Shown piece after piece: positions 14,247-19,998 of a stretch of 19,998 bases of DNA (positions are counted from its first letter, which is position 1; every line of letters starts with the position of its first letter). The position numbers and the translations under genes are program-made. This DNA comes from WSXY01 sp038325105 (GTDB lineage Bacteria; Actinomycetota; Coriobacteriia; Anaerosomatales; Anaerosomataceae), in assembly GCA_038325105.1 (NCBI GenBank), contig JBBQIR010000040.1, positions 1-19,998 on the forward strand, given 5' to 3'. The notes beneath the pieces are model-generated. The model was not told the origin of the DNA and made no database searches. It worked only from the letters and a program-made list of their open reading frames with translations.

Positions 14247-15140
14247 CTACCCGCCGTACTTCGCGAACGCCGCGCTTATGTCTCGCGGCTTCTCGGCATG
14301 CTTCCACATCGGGCGGTCGAGCTGCGGCAACCCATCTTGGTACGTGAACGACTCGGCCTCCTCGAAGAAGACGCCGATGGGAATCTTGCATTCATCCGGC
14401 GCGCACGTGAGCTCGTGGAAGGTCGACATCGACAGGTCGAACGCCTTTGTGCGATCGGTCGGGTCGTAATCGGGCAATTCCTCGATCTTGTACACGCGGT
14501 CGCGGAACCACGAGAACGTGTTGATCTTGTTCCACGTGACGCATGGCTGGTAGATGTCCACCACTGAGAACCCCTCGTGCAGGATCGCGCGCTTGTAGAG
14601 TTCCTTCATGTGCGGGATGTCGCCGGCGAAGCCGCGCGCCACGAACGTCGCGCCCTGTGCGACCGACACGCCGACCGGGTTCGCCGGCTCCTCCACAACG
14701 CCGCCGGGGGTGCTCGGCGTCTTCATGAACTGGTCGGAGGTCGGGGAGGCCTGGCCGGTGGTGAGGCCGTAGATCTGGTTGTTGTGGAAGATCGCGGTCA
14801 TGTCGATGTTCCGGCGCACCGAGTGGATGAAGTGGTTGCCGCCGATGCCGTAGCCGTCGCCGTCGCCCATCTCCACGATCACCTTGAGGTCGGGTCGCGT
14901 GAGCGCGATCCCGGTCGCAAGTGGCAGCGCGCGCCCGTGGAGGCCGTGGAAACCCTGCACGTTGTAAAAGTCGGCACCGTTGCCGTGGCACCCGATGCCC
15001 CACACCATCATGAGTTCCTCGGCCGAGATGCCGAGTTCCTCGATCGCCTCTTTGAGCGCACGGAACATGCCGAAGTCGCCGCATCCGGGGCACCACGTTG
15101 GCTTCATCGCGCCACGTTCAAGCTCAGCTGCAGTTGGCAT
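14247..15140 (-). CDS. korB: 2-oxoacid:ferredoxin oxidoreductase, beta subunit
   Basis: This 297-residue protein has an ATG immediately after the stop of the alpha gene. Its SD, GAAGGAGGTG, lies inside the end of that gene. WCPGCGD (C17, C20), C51 in IGCHGNG and C200 in YQPCVTWNK fit the four ligands of the [4Fe-4S] cluster in beta subunits of this class. GDGDGYGIGGNHF (92-104) is the thiamine-diphosphate motif, and GLTTGQASPTS (125-135) is the usual family signature. The enzyme oxidatively decarboxylates a 2-oxoacid to the acyl-CoA and reduces ferredoxin, and it can run in reverse. The best family fit is 2-oxoglutarate (KorB), but pyruvate or branched acids cannot be excluded. It acts in the cytoplasm. 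Confidence 0.88.
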   Translation of the reverse strand: MPTAAELERGAMKPTWCPGCGDFGMFRALKEAIEELGISAEELMMVWGIGCHGNGADFYNVQGFHGLHGRALPLATGIALTRPDLKVIVEMGDGDGYGIGGNHFIHSVRRNIDMTAIFHNNQIYGLTTGQASPTSDQFMKTPSTPGGVVEEPANPVGVSVAQGATFVARGFAGDIPHMKELYKRAILHEGFSVVDIYQPCVTWNKINTFSWFRDRVYKIEELPDYDPTDRTKAFDLSMSTFHELTCAPDECKIPIGVFFEEAESFTYQDGLPQLDRPMWKHAEKPRDISAAFAKYGG

Positions 15141-16907
15141 CTAAAGCACCTCCTTCACGCGGGCGACGATCTGCTCGGGCGTAAACGGCCGCCCGTCGTA
15201 GCGGTGGAGCGTGTTCTCGACCGGCAGCAGGCACTCCTGGCGCACGAGGCCTTCAAGCTGACCGGTGAAGTTGCCCTCCACCAGAAGCGTCTTCTTCACT
15301 GTGCCGAGGAACGCGGCGACCGCCTCGGCGGGGAAGGGGAACACCGTCACGACCTGCATGAGGGCGACCTTCACACCCTCGCGTTCGAGCATGCGCGCGG
15401 CCTCGCGTGCGGGGCCCTTCGTCGTGCCGAAGAAGAGCAGGCCGATCGCTGCCTCCTCGGGCGGCGCGCCGAAGTAGGCGGGCGGGGGCACGAGCGTGCG
15501 GGCGAGGTCGAGTTTGCGCATCCGCTTCTCGTTCTGAGCGATGCGCACGGCGGCCGGCTCGCCAGCCGCGCCGAAGCCGTACTCGTCGTGCTCGTAGGAG
15601 TTGCCGAGCTGGTTCGCGCCCTTCACGCCCGGGAGCGCGCGGAGCGACACGCCGTCATCGGTCACCTTGTAGCGCAGGTAGCGACCGTCGGCGTCGAGCG
15701 CTTCGGGGTGCTCGGCGATGTCGCCCTCGGCCAGCAGCTTGCCGCGGTCGATCGTTACCTGCGAGAGGTCGAACGGCGGAATCGACTGACGGTTGTCCGA
15801 GAGGTAGCTGTCGCCGAGGATGACGGCCGGCGTCTGGAGCTGGTCGGCCAGGTTGAACGCCTTCCACGTGAGCGTGAACGCATCCTCGCGATCGCCGGGC
15901 GCCAAGACGACGCGGGGGAACTCGCCCTGGGCGGCGTGGATGACGTAGCGCAGATCCGACTGCTCGGTCCAGGTGGGGAGCCCTGTCGCGGGGCCGGGGC
16001 GTGTGAGCACACCTACAACGACCGCGCTCTCGCTCGCACCCGCCATGCCGAACGCCTCGACCATGAGCGCGAAGCCGCCGCCTGCGCTCGCGCACATCGC
16101 GCGGGTGCCGCCGAACGCAGCTCCCACGACCATGTTCATGGCGGCGATCTCGTCCTCGGTGTGCTTCACGATCACGCCGTACTCGCGCTCGTACGACGCC
16201 ATGATGTGCAGGAGCGACGACGCCGGCGTCATCGGGTACGCGGCGTACATGCCGATGCCGGCCGCGAGCGAACCAAGCGCGACCGCCTCGTTGCCGTCCA
16301 CGAGCATCCGCTTGGGAGCACCCTCCACGGCCGCGAGACGGATCGGGAAGTCCGGGCACGCCGCCTTCGCCGTGTCGTAGCCCTGGGTGGCGGCCTTCGC
16401 GTTGTTCTCGGCGATCTCGGGCGCCTTGTGCGCGAACTGTGCGCGCAGCGAGTCGGTGAGCGTGGCGAGCGGGAAGTCGACGATTGCGAGTACGGCCCCG
16501 AGCGCCACGGTGTTCCGCATGATCTTGCCGCCCGCTTCGCGCGCGAACTCCATGAGCGGTACCGGAACAGCACGCAGCCGCGACGGCACGTCGCTCGCGT
16601 CGAAGTCGGCCGGGTCGAAGATGACCGCGCCGCCGTCGATGAGCTCGGCGTGGTGCAAATCGAGCGTCTCGCGGTTGAGGCACACGAGCACGTCGACCGG
16701 CTCAACGTGCGAGTAGACCGGCTCGGTGCTCACGCGGAGCAGGTAGTTGTTATGGCCGCCGCGGATGAGCGACGGGTACTCGGTCAGGTCGAACGTCTCA
16801 AGTCCAGAGTCGGCGAACGACCGTGCGAGCGTTTGTCCGGCCGCCTTGATGCCGAAGCCGGCCTCGCCGCCGATGCGGACGCGGAGTTCGGTGGGTGCCT
16901 GGGGCAT
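15141..16907 (-). CDS. korA: 2-oxoacid:ferredoxin oxidoreductase, fused gamma-alpha subunit
   Basis: I start at ATG 16907 (MPQAPTELRVRIGGEAGFGI) after GAGGAGG. The protein has 588 residues. Residues 8-185 are the gamma domain (GGEAGFGI, YPSLIRGGHNNYLLRVS). Residues 200-588 are the alpha domain, with GNEAVALGSLAAGIGMYAAY, YPMTP (224-228), HTEDEIAAM and ASAGGGFALM. This gamma-alpha fusion with a separate beta is the two-subunit KorAB type, which has no ferredoxin-like delta subunit, and none is encoded here. It pairs with the downstream beta subunit with no intergenic space. The YPMTP element contributes to the 2-oxoacid site. The leader contains an inverted repeat that covers the ribosome binding site. 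Confidence 0.88.
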   Translation of the reverse strand: MPQAPTELRVRIGGEAGFGIKAAGQTLARSFADSGLETFDLTEYPSLIRGGHNNYLLRVSTEPVYSHVEPVDVLVCLNRETLDLHHAELIDGGAVIFDPADFDASDVPSRLRAVPVPLMEFAREAGGKIMRNTVALGAVLAIVDFPLATLTDSLRAQFAHKAPEIAENNAKAATQGYDTAKAACPDFPIRLAAVEGAPKRMLVDGNEAVALGSLAAGIGMYAAYPMTPASSLLHIMASYEREYGVIVKHTEDEIAAMNMVVGAAFGGTRAMCASAGGGFALMVEAFGMAGASESAVVVGVLTRPGPATGLPTWTEQSDLRYVIHAAQGEFPRVVLAPGDREDAFTLTWKAFNLADQLQTPAVILGDSYLSDNRQSIPPFDLSQVTIDRGKLLAEGDIAEHPEALDADGRYLRYKVTDDGVSLRALPGVKGANQLGNSYEHDEYGFGAAGEPAAVRIAQNEKRMRKLDLARTLVPPPAYFGAPPEEAAIGLLFFGTTKGPAREAARMLEREGVKVALMQVVTVFPFPAEAVAAFLGTVKKTLLVEGNFTGQLEGLVRQECLLPVENTLHRYDGRPFTPEQIVARVKEVL

Positions 16908-16912
16908 GCGCG

Positions 16913-16948
16913 CCTCCTCAGTGGGTGGGAGAGGGTGTACTGAGGAGG
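16913..16948 (-). promoter_or_regulatory. Inverted repeat covering the korA ribosome binding site
   Basis: CCTCCTCAGT (16913-16922) and ACTGAGGAGG (16939-16948) are perfect 10-bp arms around a 16-nt loop. On the korA strand the GAGGAGG arm is the Shine-Dalgarno sequence, so a transcript starting upstream of 16948 could fold and hide it. A -10 match, TATAAC, lies at 16953-16948, in which case the repeat would act on DNA instead. Confidence 0.45.
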
Positions 16949-17013
16949 TTATACCCCTCTGCGGCGGCGACCCCGGCCTCCTCGGTGTATCCTTATCGCC
17001 TGAGGAGGTGCGG

Positions 17014-18225
17014 ATGAAAGCGCAGCGCGAACAGCAGACGATCGTCGTCGGAGTCACCGGCGGCATCGGGGCGTACAAAGCGTGCGAACTCGTGCGCGAT
17101 CTCATGCGCCGCGGCTTCCGCGTGAAAGTCGTCATGACCGAGGCCGCCACGCGCTTCGTCACCCCGCTCACCTTCCGCACGCTTACCGGCGAGCCCGTCG
17201 CCGTATCGCTCTGGGCCGACGAGCCCGACTCCAAAGTGCACCACATATCGCTGGCCGAGGAGGCCGACGTCCTCGTGCTCGCGCCGTGCACGGCGAACGT
17301 CATCGCGAAGCTCGCACACGGGCGCGCGGACGACATGCTCACGACCACCGTTCTGGCGACCGAGGCACCCGTCATCATTGCGCCCGCGATGAACACGCAC
17401 ATGTGGCGCAAAGACATCACGCAAGCGAACGTTGCGGCGCTTCGCTCGCGCGGCTATGCGTTCATCGAGCCGGGCGTCGGCGCGCTTGCGTGCGGCGATG
17501 TGGGCGAGGGAAGGCTCGCGGACCCCGCGACGATCGCCGACGCAGCGGCGGCCGAGGCTCACCGCTCGCGCGACCTCGCGGGCGTGCATGTGCTCGTGAC
17601 CGCGGGTCCCACGCACGAGCCGCTCGACCCGGTGCGCTTCATCGGCAACCGCTCCTCGGGCAAGACTGGCTTTGCAATCGCCGAGGAGGCCGCCCGCCGC
17701 GGCGCGCGCGTCTCGCTCGTGACCGGCCCCGTGTCGCTGCCCGACCCGTTCGGCGTCGAGGTCGTGCGCATTACGACCGCGCTCCAGATGCGCTCCGCGG
17801 TGCTCGCGCGCTTCGAGTCCTCGGACGTCGTGATCGCGTCGGCGGCCGTTGCCGACTTCCGGCCTGCGACGTTCGCGAGCGGCAAAATCAAGAAGTCCGA
17901 CGCCCCGGCCGCGGTAGAACTGGCGCGAAATCCCGACATTCTCGCGGAACTCGGTGAGGCCAACGAAGGCCGCGCCATCCTTGTCGGCTTCGCCGCCGAG
18001 ACAAGCGATGTCGTCGCCTACGCCCGAGAGAAGCTCACCGCCAAGCACCTCGACCTCGTCGTCGCCAACGACGTCTCCGGCGAACTCGGTTTCGAGACCG
18101 ACGAGAACCGCGTTGTGTTCGTCTCGGCGGATGCCGCCGAGGACCTCCCGGTGCTCGACAAGCGCGTCATCGCACGCGAGCTCCTCGACCGCGTCTCGGC
18201 GCTTGTGAGCGCGCGCAGGGCGTAG
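17014..18225 (+). CDS. coaBC: Bifunctional CoaBC (Dfp), coenzyme A biosynthesis
   Basis: This 403-residue protein starts at an ATG with GAGGAGG upstream. It joins 4'-phosphopantothenate to cysteine using CTP (CoaB) and then decarboxylates the product with FMN (CoaC). The CoaC half shows VTGGIGAYKACEL at the start, the catalytic His77 in HHISLAEEAD, PCTANVIAKLAHGRADD (91-107), PAMN (124-127) and Cys160 in LACGDVGEGRL. The CoaB half shows TAGPTHEPLDPVRFIGNRSS (196-215), VADFRP and the lysine motif KIKK (291-294) followed by ARNPDIL. The length is that of the usual fused protein. It is divergent from korA and its own transcript probably starts near 17000. This is a housekeeping gene. Confidence 0.95.
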   Translation: MKAQREQQTIVVGVTGGIGAYKACELVRDLMRRGFRVKVVMTEAATRFVTPLTFRTLTGEPVAVSLWADEPDSKVHHISLAEEADVLVLAPCTANVIAKLAHGRADDMLTTTVLATEAPVIIAPAMNTHMWRKDITQANVAALRSRGYAFIEPGVGALACGDVGEGRLADPATIADAAAAEAHRSRDLAGVHVLVTAGPTHEPLDPVRFIGNRSSGKTGFAIAEEAARRGARVSLVTGPVSLPDPFGVEVVRITTALQMRSAVLARFESSDVVIASAAVADFRPATFASGKIKKSDAPAAVELARNPDILAELGEANEGRAILVGFAAETSDVVAYAREKLTAKHLDLVVANDVSGELGFETDENRVVFVSADAAEDLPVLDKRVIARELLDRVSALVSARRA

Positions 18226-18284
18226 ATCTCGCGCGCCGACCGCGCCGTCATCTGCACATCTTCCACACACGGCCTTCCCGGGTT

Positions 18285-18299
18285 TGGCATCGCGCTTGC
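18285..18299 (+). promoter_or_regulatory. Sigma-54-like -24/-12 match upstream of the M23 gene
   Basis: TGGCA at 18285-18289 and TTGC at 18296-18299 have the exact spacing of the TGGCAC-N5-TTGC sigma-54 consensus, with T before TGGCA. The two central consensus bases (CG) are not matched. A chance match in a window this size is fairly likely, and actinobacteria usually lack RpoN. Confidence 0.2.
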
Positions 18300-18320
18300 G
18301 TAGTGTCCACCTCGTGCCCC

Positions 18321-18343
18321 GCTCCCGGTCCTGTTCCGGGAGC
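18321..18343 (+). other. Leader hairpin before the M23 peptidase gene
   Basis: GCTCCCGG (18321-18328) and CCGGGAGC (18336-18343) form a perfect 8-bp stem with a 7-nt loop. No T-tract follows, so it is not a clear terminator for coaBC. It falls in the 156-bp gap and would be in the 5' leader if transcription starts upstream of it. Confidence 0.5.
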
Positions 18344-18381
18344 GCCCAAGGGGCGGACCTGTACCCGGCCTACGGAGGCTT

Positions 18382-19311
18382 ATGCGCACCACCACACGGC
18401 GCCTCGCGCCGACCATTGTCGCGGCGCTCACCCTCGCCGCAGTCGCGCTGCCCGGTAGCGCAGTTGCTGCCGGTATCCCGGCACAACCCACTCTCAGCGT
18501 GTCAGAGGCCCGGGCGCGTCTCTCCTCGGCAGAAGAGTCCCTTACGGCTCCGGAAGCCCGCGTCGCCGGACTTCAGGCGGATATCGCAGCACTCTCACTC
18601 GAGATCATCGAGGCCGAGGCGCTACAGCCGGAAGACGCCGGCGACGGCATCATCCTGGTGATCAAGGCGTACGTCGCGCCATTCTCGGACCGCCACATGG
18701 AGCGCATCGAGGCGACCATTGCGGCAGCCGTCGAACTCGACGCGCTGCGCGACAAGCATAATGCGGCTACCGTCGCGCTCAACACGGCCACTGCTACCGT
18801 AAGGGCGCGTTCGGATGACTTCAGGGACGCGCTCGCCGACCTGAATGACGCCAAGGCCGCCGAGGCCGAGCGGATTGCTGCCGAGAAGGCCGCAGCGGCC
18901 GCTAAACTCGCCGCACACGTGGCCGAGTCCGGCATCTTTCCGGTTGCCGGCAGCAACCAGTACATCGACAGCTGGGGCTTCGCACGCAGCGGCGGACGCT
19001 CACACAAGGGTACGGACATCATGGCTGCGACGGGAACGCCCGTGGTCGCGGTGAAAGCCGGCACCGTGACATCGAAGTCGAACTCTCTCGGCGGGCTGAC
19101 GATCTGGCTCACGGCTGCCGATGGCACGCGCTACTACTACGCGCATCTGAGCAAGGCGACCAGCACATCGGGCACCGTGAAGGCGGGGGAGGTCATCGGC
19201 GCGGTCGGCTCGAGCGGCAACGCGAGTGCAAGCGCGCCGCACCTCCATTTCGAGATCCACACGCCGGGTGCGGTGAATCCCTACCCATACCTTCGGAAGA
19301 TGATTGCGTAA
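18382..19311 (+). CDS. Secreted M23 (LytM) family peptidase
   Basis: This 309-residue protein starts at an ATG with GGAGG upstream. A signal peptide (basic RTTTRR, hydrophobic LAPTIVAALTLAAVALPGS) probably ends at AVAA (residue 30). Residues 38-180 form a helical coiled coil rich in Ala and Glu. The LytM domain (about 185-305) has His208 and Asp212 in HKGTD, His255 in YYAHLS and H287-x-H289 in HLHFE, so all zinc and catalytic residues are present. It should cut peptide cross-links in peptidoglycan outside the cell. The coiled coil resembles the regulatory domain of EnvC/NlpD-like and RipA-associated proteins. It stands alone between coaBC and tRNA-Pro. Confidence 0.92.
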   Translation: MRTTTRRLAPTIVAALTLAAVALPGSAVAAGIPAQPTLSVSEARARLSSAEESLTAPEARVAGLQADIAALSLEIIEAEALQPEDAGDGIILVIKAYVAPFSDRHMERIEATIAAAVELDALRDKHNAATVALNTATATVRARSDDFRDALADLNDAKAAEAERIAAEKAAAAAKLAAHVAESGIFPVAGSNQYIDSWGFARSGGRSHKGTDIMAATGTPVVAVKAGTVTSKSNSLGGLTIWLTAADGTRYYYAHLSKATSTSGTVKAGEVIGAVGSSGNASASAPHLHFEIHTPGAVNPYPYLRKMIA

Positions 19312-19315
19312 TCGC

Positions 19316-19344
19316 TTGAACGGACTCCCTCGGAGCCTTAGTAT
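19316..19344 (+). promoter_or_regulatory. Promoter for tRNA-Pro
   Basis: TTGAAC (19316-19321) and TAGTAT (19339-19344) are separated by exactly 17 nt. The start would be near 19351, about 23 nt before the mature tRNA end. It begins 5 bases after the stop of the M23 peptidase gene. Confidence 0.7.
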
Positions 19345-19373
19345 GGTGACTCGCTGCCCGCGAGGGCAGTTCT

Positions 19374-19450
<77 letters not shown>

Positions 19451-19462
19451 GAGAACTCGCAG

Positions 19463-19496
19463 GTCAGGGGCCTATTCGTAGGCCCCTGACTCTTTT
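19463..19496 (+). terminator. Intrinsic terminator of tRNA-Pro
   Basis: GTCAGGGGCCTA (19463-19474) and TAGGCCCCTGAC (19479-19490) form a perfect 12-bp stem with a TTCG tetraloop, followed by TCTTTT. It is a textbook terminator 12 nt after the tRNA. Confidence 0.95.
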
Positions 19497-19809
19497 CCAG
19501 AATACCGTCGTGGTAAATACCGCCGTAATAGCGTCGCGAAACTGGGCGTATTCGGGGGTCTTGGGCTGGTGAGCCGACACGGCAGTCTGAGGGTGACAGG
19601 GGAGAGGGCACGAACGAAACGCCAGCTCAGACGGGTGTGGGTCGCCAAGTCGGCCTTCGCTGTCGCCAATGAGGCCTGCGCCCAGCGATCCGATCTCAGG
19701 GCCGGCCCGACTCGCAGAGTCAAGGGGTCATCGGCGCGATGGGCCGCGCGCGCGAGGGATGGGCGTCGAATCGGAACGTTGGCTTGGCGCCACGGCGTGC
19801 GCGCTGTTC
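19497..19809. other. Gene-poor stretch downstream of tRNA-Pro
   Basis: I find no gene here on either strand. The open frames that cross it are Arg/Ala-rich, with no family match or ribosome binding site. It holds the tRNA-like segment at 19705-19729 and no other repeat that I can support. The base composition is as GC-rich as its neighbours. Confidence 0.5.
19705..19729 (+). repeat. Segment resembling the tRNA-Pro 3' region
   Basis: GTCAAGGGGTC at 19719-19729 repeats 19412-19422 of the tRNA exactly. GCCCGA (19705-19710) and ACTCGCAG (19710-19717) match 19442-19447 and 19455-19462, in the same order with an 8-nt deletion. It may be a degenerate duplication of the tRNA end, as left by integration events, or coincidence. 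Confidence 0.35.
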
Positions 19810-19815
19810 TAGAAT
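19810..19815 (+). promoter_or_regulatory. Possible -10 element for the right-edge gene
   Basis: TAGAAT at 19810-19815 is a good -10. The nearest -35-like sequence, TTGGCG (19784-19789), is 20 nt away, which is too far for an ideal promoter. Its overlap with an in-frame ATG at 19814 argues that translation starts later, at 19874. Confidence 0.35.
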
Positions 19816-19873
19816 GCTGCAGAAGATACTCGCCGCGCGCGGGCGCTGGCAGCCTTGCGGCAGGATTCCTCAC

Positions 19874-19998
19874 ATGGGCGCTCCTGATGACAGCGATCAG
19901 CTCGATGCACTGAGGCGGCACAACCCTCTACTCGCCGAGGAGAACGCACGGCTGAAGGCGATGCTGGGGCTTGGGCAGGCTGAGGACGGGAGTGGGGT
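19874..19998 (+). CDS. 3' partial gene, TOTE-like N-terminus
   Basis: The ATG at 19874 has AGGA nine bases upstream and opens a frame that runs off the window (41 complete codons). The peptide begins MGAPDDSDQLDALRRHN, followed by PLLAEENARLKAMLGL. This is a short leucine-zipper-like coiled coil of the L-R-x-E-N-A-R-L-x-x-L-L-G-L type. It is typical of proteins of the TOTE conflict systems (archaeo-eukaryotic primase and helicase fusions) and also of some transposases and regulators. An alternative in-frame ATG at 19814 would add 20 residues but has no ribosome binding site. Identity is inferred from this segment only, since the diagnostic domains are outside the window. Confidence 0.4.
   Translation, partial: MGAPDDSDQLDALRRHNPLLAEENARLKAMLGLGQAEDGSG

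Noticed and set aside
14577..16943. Very long plus-strand frame opposite the oxidoreductase genes
   Set aside because: It is the antisense of korAB: the minus strand carries all family motifs and ribosome binding sites, while this frame is rich in His, Arg and Glu and has no domain.
18226..18381. Possible riboswitch (c-di-AMP or c-di-GMP type) before the M23 gene
   Set aside because: Such elements often precede cell-wall peptidase genes, but I could not align the conserved cores. Only one 8-bp hairpin is clear, and the gap is short for a c-di-AMP aptamer.
19569..19913. 114-codon Arg/Ala-rich frame downstream of the tRNA
   Set aside because: It has no ribosome binding site or family features and overlaps the better-supported start at 19874 in another frame.

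Overview
The window is GC-rich with many GTG starts. It reads as a chromosomal stretch of an anaerobic or microaerophilic actinobacterium. I infer an uncultured Coriobacteriia-like lineage, without certainty. The reasons are a DUF2510 protein (mostly actinobacterial), a two-gene 2-oxoacid:ferredoxin oxidoreductase, a rubredoxin-first rubrerythrin and two NapH-like polyferredoxins.

Layout. 1-640: the 3' part of a HEPN-domain gene, overlapping by 4 bases a severely truncated PIN/VapC-like frame, then a degenerate gap with a perfect 10-bp inverted repeat. 777-2338: a DUF2510 protein coupled to a DUF3524 glycosyltransferase related to tRNA-queuosine mannosyltransferase (QTMAN/GTDC1). 2485-5763: a tight five-gene operon of a PadR regulator, a HAAS/DUF5808/DUF1648 membrane protein, a PLDc_N (YxlE-like) membrane protein, an ABC ATPase and an ABC permease. 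It has an operator-like repeat upstream and ends in a 26-bp palindromic terminator. 5816-6896 (minus): rubrerythrin and a DJ-1/PfpI protein. 7000-9216: a membrane GGDEF plus HD-GYP protein, divergent from the previous pair. 9314-11750 (minus): a polyferredoxin and a transglutaminase-like lipoprotein, with 11-bp phased repeats between them. 11938-14231: a second polyferredoxin and a fucose-isomerase-fold protein. 14247-16907 (minus): the oxidoreductase beta and fused gamma-alpha subunits. 17014-18225: CoaBC. 18382-19311: a secreted M23 peptidase. 19374-19450: tRNA-Pro(GGG) with its own promoter and terminator. 19451-19873: a gene-poor stretch. 19874-19998: the first 41 codons of a gene whose N-terminus resembles TOTE conflict-system proteins.

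How the parts fit. The central half concerns low-potential electron flow and oxidant protection: ferredoxin reduction by the 2-oxoacid oxidoreductase, membrane polyferredoxins and the peroxide-reducing rubrerythrin. The PadR operon looks like an envelope-stress or drug-responsive ABC exporter. The two edges carry conflict-type genes, HEPN/PIN on the left and possible TOTE beside a tRNA on the right. They are cut by the window, so the most unusual biology here can only be partly read.
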